A stretch of 11,023 nucleotides of DNA from positions 1-11,023 of the forward strand of contig URUI01000065.1 in assembly GCA_900551015.1 (NCBI GenBank), written 5' to 3'. The notes beneath the pieces are model-generated. The model made no database searches, was not told the origin of the DNA, and saw only the letters and a program-made list of their open reading frames with translations. Below are positions 1 through 7,900 of the stretch, in pieces. Within the stretch, counting starts at the first letter, position 1. The number at the start of each line of letters is the position of its first letter. Source of the DNA: an uncultured Collinsella sp. Lineage in GTDB: Bacteria; Actinomycetota; Coriobacteriia; Coriobacteriales; Coriobacteriaceae. Both the position numbers and the translations under genes were made by a program.

Positions 1-862
1 ACGGCAAGTCGCCCTCGAGTGCCACCACGGCGCGCGACGCACCGTGGGCCCGGGCGTTGTCGCGCACGGCGAGCACCAGCGCCTGCCACAGCCACTCCTC
101 GGAACGGAACTCGGGCAGTTCGTGATCTTCCAGGGCATCGAGCATCACGCCGCGCTGAATCTCCTGAACCAGCAGGCTCTCCTCAAAACACGGCGCTTGG
201 GCCACCACGCGACCGCAGTCGTCGAGCACAAACGAACCGCCGGTATACACCGACTCGTCATAGGCACCGACCGGCGCCATACAGGCAAACCACACACTAC
301 GCTTGGATGCGATCTTGCGGTAGGCGCCGCTGCGAACGGCGGCAATGGCGGCAGTCTCGCGGTCGGTCATGTCAAACGCATTGAATTGGAAATACGCAAT
401 GAGGTCAACACCGGTCGGCAACATCTCGAGTTCGCGGTCCAAGTCAAAAATCACGGCGATGCGCACGCCGTCCACGTCGAACACCGGCGGCGCCCAACGC
501 GTGTCGTTGTTCTCGCCACGCTGCAGGGCAATGCTCGAACGCGCCGGCACCACATGACCGTCCTTGAGCATCATGTAGTCGAGCAGCGGCTGGCCCTCAA
601 ACGAAACCGCCGCGGGCACGATGCAGATCATGTCAAGCTCCTGGATACGCTCGGCGACACCAGTCAAGCCGGCAAGCATGTCGTGCTCAAAGTCGGCAGT
701 GCCCACCAGGCCCCCGGGCATGGCGCCCATAAAGAGCGGAGCCGGAACGCACAGCACGCGCGCCCCGCGCTCGTGGGCCAGACGAGCCTGGTCCTCGATG
801 CGGCCGCAAATGCCCTCAATATCACCCAGGCGCATATCGATCTGTGCAAGCGCGAGCTTCAT
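1..862 (-). CDS. NAD synthetase (glutamine-dependent) homologue, N-terminal part, catalytic residues apparently lost
   Basis: Partial gene: 287 codons from an ATG at 862, running off the left edge. An AAAGG-type ribosome site lies about 10 nt upstream. The start MKLALAQIDMRLGDIEG and the later GAYDESVYTGGSFVLDD follow the nitrilase-fold glutaminase domain of NadE, and WLWQALVLAVRDNARAHG matches the entry into its ATP-pyrophosphatase domain. In active enzymes this domain releases ammonia from glutamine for NAD synthesis in the cytosol. Here the expected catalytic residues are absent: the Glu of FPEL is Ala41 (VPAPL), the Lys region reads ARSSIALQ (108-114), the Cys of ICED is Phe139 (IFDLD), and the visible PP-loop reads LEGDLP (282-287) instead of LSGGID. 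Homology is clear but activity is doubtful, so I give no symbol. The reading frame is intact over all 287 codons, which argues for a maintained protein rather than decay. It follows the superoxide reductase gene on the same strand, with a terminator between. Confidence 0.8.
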   Translation of the reverse strand, partial: MKLALAQIDMRLGDIEGICGRIEDQARLAHERGARVLCVPAPLFMGAMPGGLVGTADFEHDMLAGLTGVAERIQELDMICIVPAAVSFEGQPLLDYMMLKDGHVVPARSSIALQRGENNDTRWAPPVFDVDGVRIAVIFDLDRELEMLPTGVDLIAYFQFNAFDMTDRETAAIAAVRSGAYRKIASKRSVWFACMAPVGAYDESVYTGGSFVLDDCGRVVAQAPCFEESLLVQEIQRGVMLDALEDHELPEFRSEEWLWQALVLAVRDNARAHGASRAVVALEGDLP

Positions 863-900
863 GGCTCAGCCCTTTCCGTCGTAAACCATCGTTGTCGTAG

Positions 901-933
901 TAAAAGCGCCGGCCGCATAATGCAGCCGGCGCT
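901..933 (-). terminator. Intrinsic terminator downstream of the superoxide reductase gene
   Basis: A perfect 9-bp inverted repeat AGCGCCGGC (905-913) / GCCGGCGCT (925-933) has an inner 3-bp extension GCA/TGC (915-917/921-923) around a TAA loop. Read on the minus strand, the stem is followed at once by TTTTA. It lies 47 nt after the superoxide reductase stop. A smaller CCCC-GAGC-GGGG hairpin sits at 960-971. Only about 40 nt remain before the NadE-like start, so partial readthrough into that gene is possible. Confidence 0.85.
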
Positions 934-979
934 CGCATGTGCATATGCTAGCTATGATACCCCGAGCGGGGGCGCGCTC

Positions 980-1342
980 CTAGAGCGTCGCGGACCACAG
1001 CCCGTGCAGGTTGCAATAGGCATAGACGGTACCGGTCTTGGAGCCGCCCGCGAAAAACGTCGCGGGCTTCATGCCGGGCTCAAGGTAATGGACCTCTAAG
1101 CGGCCCTCGGCCTCAAGGGCGATCCACTCAATATAGTGCTCGGGCAGGCTGGGGTGCTCGACCGAGCCAACGCGTGCGCGAATCACGTGACCGTCGCGCT
1201 CGGTCTCGACAACAGGCACGTGCTTCTCGTGCGCCGCGTCCTCAGTGTTTGCGGTCAGTTCCGTGCAACCGGCAGGGGTTGCAACGTCGTTGCCAAGGGC
1301 GGCAATGAGCTTACCGTCGGGGTCCTTAAAGAATTTCGCCAT
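980..1342 (-). CDS. Superoxide reductase (desulfoferrodoxin family) without center I cysteines
   Basis: This 120-residue protein starts at ATG 1342. Superoxide reductases reduce superoxide to hydrogen peroxide in the cytoplasm of anaerobes, using electrons from rubredoxin or a similar donor. The active-site (center II) ligands are all visible: His41 in EKHVP, His63 and His69 in HPSLPEHYIEW, and Cys110 and His113 in CNLHGLW. Glu39-Lys40, the conserved catalytic pair, is also present. The first 35 residues align with the small desulforedoxin-like domain of two-iron enzymes, but the CxxC and CC ligands are gone (KDPDGK near 6-11; only Cys26 remains). This resembles the class III form described in Treponema. 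The same frame stays open upstream to about 1483, but the AGGAG site favours the start at 1342. The gene is probably monocistronic, with a dyad upstream and a terminator downstream. Confidence 0.93.
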   Translation of the reverse strand: MAKFFKDPDGKLIAALGNDVATPAGCTELTANTEDAAHEKHVPVVETERDGHVIRARVGSVEHPSLPEHYIEWIALEAEGRLEVHYLEPGMKPATFFAGGSKTGTVYAYCNLHGLWSATL

Positions 1343-1348
1343 GATGTT

Positions 1349-1353
1349 CTCCT
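1349..1353 (-). promoter_or_regulatory. Ribosome binding site of the superoxide reductase gene
   Basis: AGGAG on the minus strand lies 6 nt before ATG 1342. It decides the start: the longer upstream extension of the frame has no comparable site, and its residues do not look like the family. Confidence 0.85.
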
Positions 1354-1375
1354 TTGCTGACGTGCCAATGTTCTT

Positions 1376-1409
1376 GATGGTTCTTATGCCCAAAGGCAGA
1401 CAAACCATC
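1376..1409 (-). promoter_or_regulatory. Symmetric dyad upstream of the superoxide reductase gene (operator or leader hairpin)
   Basis: Outer arms GATGGTT (1376-1382) and AACCATC (1403-1409) enclose an inner pair TGCC/GGCA (1387-1390/1395-1398) around a CAAA loop, with equal 4-nt unpaired segments between. It lies 34-67 nt before the start codon. A weak -10-like CATAAG (minus strand) falls inside it, so a repressor operator is possible; a leader RNA hairpin is the alternative. No named regulator box is recognised. Confidence 0.45.
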
Positions 1410-1458
1410 CACGGCATTGCAAATGAACACATAACGGGCGGGGACGATGGGGCAGCGT

Positions 1459-1499
1459 GCGCTATCCGCCCTGGCGGCCCCACCCGAGCGGGCTAGCGC
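1459..1499 (-). terminator. GC-rich branched structure at the end of the SNF2 gene (possible terminator)
   Basis: An outer inverted repeat GCGCTA (1459-1464) / TAGCGC (1494-1499) overlaps the SNF2 stop codon. It encloses two small hairpins, CCGCC/GGCGG (1466-1470/1473-1477) and CCCG/CGGG (1483-1486/1489-1492), giving a possible three-way junction. No T-run follows on the minus strand, so an intrinsic terminator is only tentative. Confidence 0.35.
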
Positions 1500-4400
1500 C
1501 CGTCGCCGCCCAGCAGCGCCAGAACATCTTCGCGGGTAAACAGCGCCGACGAGATGCCGTCGCCGCCGAGCACGCTGTTGACCAGGTCGCGCTTGGACTC
1601 CTGCATCTGCATGATGCGCTCCTCGATCGTGTCCTTGGCGATGAGCTTGTACACGGTCACGGTATGTTGCTGGCCAATACGATGCGCGCGGTCGGTCGCT
1701 TGGTCCTGCGCCGCCACGTTCCACCACGGGTCGTAGTGGATGACCACGTCGGCCGCCGTCAGGTTAAGGCCCACGCCGCCCGCCTTGAGCGAAATCAAAA
1801 AGACCGGGACCTCGCCCGCTTGGAACTGCGCGACCATCTTGGCGCGGCTCTCCTTAGACGAAGCGCCCGTGAGCTTAAGGAAGGCGATGTCCTCCTTGGC
1901 CAAGCGCTTACCGATGATATCGAGCATACCCGTAAACTGGCTGAACAACAGGATGCGATGCCCGCCGTCGAGTGCGCCGTGCACGAGCTCCATACACGTA
2001 TCGAGCTTTGCGCTCCCCGCCTTGTAATCCTCGTAGTGTAGACGTGGGTCGCAGCAGATCTGGCGCAGCTTGGTGAGCTCGGCGAGCACCTTGAGCTTGT
2101 CCTTCTTAAACTCCCCAGCCTCGCGGTGCTGCACCTGCTGGGCGATGCGGTCCTGGTTGGCCAGGTAGAGCTTGCGTTGTTCGCCGGTAAGCTGTGCCAT
2201 GACGGTGTCCTCGATCTTCTCGGGCAGGTCGGCCACCACGTCTTCCTTAACACGGCGCAGCACAAACGGCGACACGAGCGCCTGCAGGCGAGCGGCGCTA
2301 TCGCCCTCGGCATGCTCGACGGGGCTCTCAAGGCGCTTGGCAAACGACTCGCGCGTCCCCAAAAGGCCCGGCATCAAAAAGTCGAAGATGCTCCAGAGCT
2401 CGGACAGGCGGTTTTCGATGGGCGTGCCCGTCAGGGCAAAGCGCACGCCGGCAGGCAGGCGCTTGGCAGCGCGCGCCACCTGCGTGAGCGGATTTTTAAT
2501 GTACTGTGCCTCATCGAGCACCACGCGGGCAAAATCCTGCTCGACGTACTCGTCGATATCGCGCCGCATAAGGTCATACGACGTTACGACCACGTTATGC
2601 TCGGCCACGCCGGCAATCTGTACACGACGTTGAGCCTTGGCGCCCACAATGGCGCACACATCGAGCGACGGGGCAAAGCGCTCCAGCTCGGCAGTCCAGT
2701 TGTACACGAGTGAGGCCGGGCATACCACGAGCGTGGGCTTGGTGTCCCCCGCCTCCACGCGCGCCAGGATATGCGCGATCATCTGGAGCGTTTTGCCCAG
2801 GCCCATGTCGTCGGCCAAGATGCCGCCAAGGCCCAGGTGTTCGAGCGAGCCGAGCCACTGGTATCCGTCGACCTGGTAGCCGCGCATCGTTGCCTTGAGC
2901 GATGCCGGCACCGTAAAGTCCATCTTGCCGAGCGTGTCCAGGCGCTCGACGGTGCGGCGGAACGCAGCGTCGCGATCGGCCTCGAGCGCCGGCGTGCGTG
3001 CGAGCATGCTATCGACAAAAAGGGTACTCGACGCGGGAAGCGACACGCCGTCGAGCAGGTCGACGGCATCGACGCCTAGGTCCTCGGCAAGACCAAACGC
3101 GGCACGCGCTCCCTCATCCAGGCGCACGATGTCGCCGGACGTCAGGCGCGCGAACGTCTGGTGGCGCTTGTACGAGTCCAGATAGATGGCAAGATCTGCC
3201 GCCGAAAGGCCGCTCGCGCCCAGTTCGACATCGAGCAGGTTACTCTTGACGGTCGCGCGCACCGAGAGCTTGGGCGCAGGGCGGACCGAAATCTGGCGCA
3301 GACGGTCGCTGAGCATGACCTCGCCCAGCTCGGACAGGGCAGACAGGCCCTCGGTCAGCAAGTGGAACAGGCTCTCGTCATCGCGCTCCTCAAACGCCAG
3401 GCCGCCCTCGTAGAAATCGAAGTACATGGCAGCCGTGTCCATAACGCGAAACTCCGCCAGCGTATCGCGGGGCGGAACGCCGGGGCGTTGCTCTTCGAAA
3501 GGACTGCCCGGAGCACCAAGACTAAAGAGATCAGCCGACCAATCGCCGTAGGTAACCGTAATTTTGCAGGTCACAAGACCATCGTCGACGCCGATTGCCA
3601 TGGCAAAGCTCGCCTCGGGTGCCACAGTATCGAGCGCGGCGGGCGCGGTGAGGTCGGTATAGTCGCGCAAAATGGGCAGCGCCATACGGCAGAACTCACC
3701 CACCTGCTCGGCGGCAATATGGGCGGGCGTGCGGCACGGCAGCAAGCGCGACAAAAAAGGTGCGGCATGCTGAGCAAATGCAGCGTCGGTACGGCGCGCG
3801 CGGCGCGTGTCAACCAAGTAGGCGGCATCGCCCGACGCAAAGCAGTACATATCGGCGGGCAGGCGCAGGTCATAGCTACCACCAGCCGCCGGCGCGATTT
3901 TGGCGGCAAGAAGTGGTGGGCGCTTAGCGGACGCCTCGTCCTCCCCTTGCGGAGACAGCTCAACCGCCACGTCGTAGGTGCGACGCGTCGTCGTCCCCCG
4001 CGACCAGGCGGGCTCAAAAGAGATGGTCTGGCCGCGCAGCAGGTCCAGCACATATACGATGCTATGCTCGGACAGCGGCAACTGACGCTCGGCAACAAAA
4101 CCGCTGCGGGCAAAGTCGTACGACGCCGAACGCGAGCTTGTGATGTCATCGAGATAGGCAACTGTCGTCACAACAAGGTTGAGCAGCTTTGTCGACACGT
4201 CTTCGAAGGCTTCGGGCGTATGGACAAACGTGAGCTTCTTGCCGTACGAGAAGGTGCCGCCTCGGACATAGGCGTCGGCCATGCCGTCGATGTCCTTGAC
4301 CACGTAGGAGACCGATCCACAGCGAATGCGGAACTCGAGCGCCCAGCTAAAGCGGTCAGCGAACAGCGGATTGTAGTACGGCACCAACGAGGGCTCCAAC

Positions 4401-4957
4401 GCCGCTTTGGGGGCGTCGGGATCAACGGCACCGGCAAGTTTGCGGCGCATGCTCGCCAGCTCATCCATGCGCGCGTCCGAAAGATCGGAAAGCGCCGCCA
4501 CAAGGCTCGGGCTCGTGGGGACGGGCGCCGGGAAGGGAAAGTTGGGGTTGACGGTCGGCGCGGCGGACGCGGCGCGCGCGGGCTGTTTCGGCTGCGCCGT
4601 AAACGTGCGAACCGGCGTGCGCAGCCCCTCAACAGGCTCAATGCCGCTGGTGTCCAGGTACGCCAGCGCTGTGGCGATGGCGTGCTTGCACATACCGGGA
4701 TAGCGGTATGCGGCGGGGCAGTCGCAGTCGTAGTCGATAACCTCGTGCTCGTCCATATCGAGCGCCACGTGCGTCTTGTACAGGTCGCCGCGCGAGCCGC
4801 GCACCGAGCCCTCAACCGTCACGTTTTTGGAGAAGCGCGAGCCGCTGTCCTCAATCGACAGCACGGCGCCGTTGAGCATGAGCGAGCGGCCCTTCATAAA
4901 GGTGCCGCTCAACGCCGCCTCTTTGCGAAGCGCCTGCACAAACGTCCCCTGCGCCAT
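1493..4957 (-). CDS. SWIM zinc-finger SNF2-family DNA helicase/translocase
   Basis: This 1154-residue protein is an ATP-dependent double-stranded DNA translocase of the Swi2/Snf2 type, with a presumed role in repair or protein remodelling on DNA. Near the N-terminus the SWIM motif CDCPAAYRYPGMCKH gives zinc ligands Cys78, Cys80, Cys90 and His92. A long middle region of about 600 residues corresponds to the bacterial SNF2-associated part. The motor follows: motif I GGILADDMGLGKT near residue 712, motif II DEAQ near 815, then LTGTPIENRLSELW. The second lobe carries ILLFSQFTGMLDIIGKRL, GGVGLNLTAADVVIHYDPWW and motif VI DRAHRIGQ near 1090. I choose ATG 4957 because GGAGG lies 5 nt before it; an in-frame GTG at 4975 lacks a good site. 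Only 28 nt separate it from the dnaE stop, so co-transcription is likely. The exact cellular role is unknown. Confidence 0.95.
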   Translation of the reverse strand: MAQGTFVQALRKEAALSGTFMKGRSLMLNGAVLSIEDSGSRFSKNVTVEGSVRGSRGDLYKTHVALDMDEHEVIDYDCDCPAAYRYPGMCKHAIATALAYLDTSGIEPVEGLRTPVRTFTAQPKQPARAASAAPTVNPNFPFPAPVPTSPSLVAALSDLSDARMDELASMRRKLAGAVDPDAPKAALEPSLVPYYNPLFADRFSWALEFRIRCGSVSYVVKDIDGMADAYVRGGTFSYGKKLTFVHTPEAFEDVSTKLLNLVVTTVAYLDDITSSRSASYDFARSGFVAERQLPLSEHSIVYVLDLLRGQTISFEPAWSRGTTTRRTYDVAVELSPQGEDEASAKRPPLLAAKIAPAAGGSYDLRLPADMYCFASGDAAYLVDTRRARRTDAAFAQHAAPFLSRLLPCRTPAHIAAEQVGEFCRMALPILRDYTDLTAPAALDTVAPEASFAMAIGVDDGLVTCKITVTYGDWSADLFSLGAPGSPFEEQRPGVPPRDTLAEFRVMDTAAMYFDFYEGGLAFEERDDESLFHLLTEGLSALSELGEVMLSDRLRQISVRPAPKLSVRATVKSNLLDVELGASGLSAADLAIYLDSYKRHQTFARLTSGDIVRLDEGARAAFGLAEDLGVDAVDLLDGVSLPASSTLFVDSMLARTPALEADRDAAFRRTVERLDTLGKMDFTVPASLKATMRGYQVDGYQWLGSLEHLGLGGILADDMGLGKTLQMIAHILARVEAGDTKPTLVVCPASLVYNWTAELERFAPSLDVCAIVGAKAQRRVQIAGVAEHNVVVTSYDLMRRDIDEYVEQDFARVVLDEAQYIKNPLTQVARAAKRLPAGVRFALTGTPIENRLSELWSIFDFLMPGLLGTRESFAKRLESPVEHAEGDSAARLQALVSPFVLRRVKEDVVADLPEKIEDTVMAQLTGEQRKLYLANQDRIAQQVQHREAGEFKKDKLKVLAELTKLRQICCDPRLHYEDYKAGSAKLDTCMELVHGALDGGHRILLFSQFTGMLDIIGKRLAKEDIAFLKLTGASSKESRAKMVAQFQAGEVPVFLISLKAGGVGLNLTAADVVIHYDPWWNVAAQDQATDRAHRIGQQHTVTVYKLIAKDTIEERIMQMQESKRDLVNSVLGGDGISSALFTREDVLALLGGDGR

Positions 4958-4962
4958 CACTT

Positions 4963-4967
4963 CCTCC
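4963..4967 (-). promoter_or_regulatory. Ribosome binding site deciding the SNF2 helicase start
   Basis: GGAGG on the minus strand with a 5-nt spacer to ATG 4957. It lies inside the possible GTG-initiated extension (GTG at 4975), which makes the ATG the better start. Confidence 0.8.
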
Positions 4968-4985
4968 AATCTCACCCGGGGTAGC

Positions 4986-7900
4986 TTAGATAACCGTCAC
5001 GCGACCCTGGTTACCCACAATCGCCTTTGCCTCGGCCAGCAGCGGAATCGAGCGCGCGTTGACCTTGGCCGGCACCTCGGCACGTAGCACGCGCCCGTCC
5101 ACCTGCTCGATAAAGATCTCCACGCGGTCGCCGCCCGGGTTGGCGGTAAGCACCGTGGCAAGACGCGCCATATTGCCCTGGCTAAAGCGGCTGTTGGGCA
5201 CCATAACCTCAAACACCTTGGGCTTGTTGTTCTCCTCGTTGAGCTCGAGCGGCACGATCTCCTGCGCGATGATCTGGTCGCCGCGGTCCGAGCGCTCGAG
5301 CTTGCCCTTAATGCGCACAAAGGCATCGGACAGCTGCGCGCCGGTCTCGGGATCGACCTCGCCGTACAGGTACCCCTCGGCCTCCTTGTAGGTCTTGGGG
5401 AACACGACGACGGTGGCCTCGCCTTCCATGTCCTCGAGCTGCACGATGCCCATGGGGTCACCGTTTTTGGTCACGCGCTTGGACACGCTCGAGACCATGC
5501 CGGCCCACCACAGCGCCTTGCCCTCGGGAATTTCCTGGTTGATGGTGCCGCCCGTAGGATTCTGAACTTCGTAGCCGGTGTCGATCTGCGAGAACGAGAA
5601 GTCACGCGCCTTGGCTAGTGCATACTCAAACGGGCGCAGCGGGTGGTCCGAGACATAGATGCCCAGAACCTCCTTCTCCTGACTCAACTTGAGGTGGCGG
5701 TCCCATTCCTGGCCATCCGGATCGGGCACGCTCACCTCAAAGCCCGAGCCCTCAACGTCGCCAAACATATCGAAGAACGACGTCTGGCCGCTCGCGCGAT
5801 CCTTCTGGCGCTTTACCGCGGCATCGATGATGTTCTCGGGGTTGTTCTTGTCCACAAAGTGCATCATCTGGCGACGCGGATACCCCGTGGAGTCGAAGGC
5901 GCCTGCCTTGATGAGCGATTCGATCACGCGGCGGTTGGCCTGGCTCGAGTCCACGCGCTCGACAAAGTCGTGCAGCGTCTTAAACGGGCCGCCCGCCTCG
6001 CGCTCGGCGATAATCGCCTGCGCCACGCCGGTGCCCACGCCGCGGATGCCGGCCAGACCAAAGCGCACGCCCTCCTTGGTAGCCGTGAACTCGGTACCGG
6101 ACTCGTTGACATCTGGCGACAGCACGGGGATGCCGTCGTGACGGCATGCCGAGACGTAGTGCACGATCTTGTCGGTCTTGCCCGTATAGGACGTCAGAAC
6201 GGCCGCCATGTACTCGTGCGGATAGTGCGCCTTGAGCCACGCCGTCTGCATAACCAGGATGGCGTAGCCGGCGGAGTGCGACTTGTTGAAGGCGTAGGAC
6301 GCGAACTCGAGAACATCGTCCCAAATCTTCTGGGCGACCTCGCGCGTATAGTTGTTCTTGATGGCGCCGTTCATCCAGTGGTCGTAGGTGGTCTCGTCGG
6401 AGCCATCCTCCCAGTGGAGCACCGTCGACGTGAGCAGCTTGATTTTCTTCTTAGCCACGGGCTTACGGATACGCGAGTCCGATTCGCCCTTGGAGAAGCC
6501 GCACATCTCGACGGAGATGAGCATAACCTGCTCCTGGTAGACCATGGTGCCGTAGGTTTCGCCCAGGATGTCGTCCAGGCGGTCGTCGTAGGAGACCGCC
6601 GGCTCCTTGCCGTTCATACGGTTGATGTAGGACGAAACCATGCCGGCGCCCAGCGGGCCCGGGCGGTACAGGGCGATCAATGCTACGACGTGCTTGTACT
6701 CGGTGGGCTTCATGTTCTTGATCGTGGCCGTCATGCCTGCGGACTCGACCTGGAAGACGCCGGCGGTGTGGCCGGAACCCATGAGCTTAAAGATCTCGGG
6801 GTCGTCAAAAGGAATCTCTTCCTCTTTGATGTCGATGCCGAAGTTCTTTTTGATGTTTGCCTTGGCCTTGGAGATAACAGTCAGCGTGCGCAGGCCCAAG
6901 AAGTCCATCTTGAGCAGGCCCATGTCGGCAACGGTATGGCCCTCGTACTGGGTAATCTCGACGCCGCCCTTGGTGTCGAGCTTGGTGGGCACGTGCTCGT
7001 TGACGGGGTCGCGGCAGATCAGAACGGCGCACGCGTGCACGCCCTCGCCACGGGTGAGGCCCTCGATTGAGAGCGCCGTGTCGATGATGCGGCGGGCGTC
7101 GTCGTCCTTTTTATAGGCCTCGGCAAAATCGGGGTTAAACAGATCCTCTTTGCCGGGCTGCTTGTCGAGCACCTGCTTGAGCTTGACCTTGGGGTCGCTC
7201 GAAACCATCTTGGACAGGCGCTGACCCATGTAGACCGGGTAGTCCAGGACGCGCGCGGCGTCGTTGATGGCCTGCTTGGCCTTAATGGTCGAGTAGGTGA
7301 TGACGTGGGTGACCTTCTCGGGGCCGTAGAGCTGGCGAACGTGCTCCACGACCTCGAGGCGCCGCTCATCGTCGAAGTCCATATCGATATCGGGCATCTC
7401 GGTACGCTGCGGGGACAGGAACCTCTCGAACATCAGGCCGTTCTCGAGCGGATCGAACGCGGTGATGTTCATGGCGTAGGCGACGATAGCGCCGGCAGCC
7501 GAGCCACGGCCGGGGCCGACGCCAATGCCGTTGTCCTTGGCCCATTGCACGTACTCGGCAACAATCAAAAAGTAGGCGGCAAAGCCCTTGTCGCAGATGA
7601 CCTTGTATTCGTACTCAAAGCGCTCTTTGATGTTGACGCCACCGATCTCGCGCGTGGCCCAGTCGTCGCCATAGTGTTGGCGCAGGCCCTTCTCGCACTC
7701 GCGGCGGAACTGGCTCTCGTGCGTCTCGCCGGGATCGAGCAACGGGAAGCGCGGCAGGATGATGGAGTCCCAGTCCAGCTCCACGTAGCACTTGTCGGCG
7801 ATCTCGAGCGTGTTGTCGCAGGCCTCGGGGCAATACGGAAACATCGCCCGCATTTCCTCCTCGGTCTTCATGTAAAACTCCGAGCCGGTCATGCGCATGC

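Noticed and set aside
44..1099. Plus-strand open frame across the NadE-like gene and the terminator
   Set aside because: It crosses a clear intergenic region and terminator, has shadow-like composition, and the minus-strand proteins are recognisable.
4958..4975. GTG start at 4975 for the SNF2 helicase
   Set aside because: The GGAGG site lies inside this extension and is ideally spaced for ATG 4957.
3161..4984. Long plus-strand open frame antisense to the SNF2 helicase
   Set aside because: Its translation is rich in Arg, Ala, Gly and His with no recognisable domain, and the opposite strand carries complete SNF2 motifs. It is a GC-driven shadow frame.
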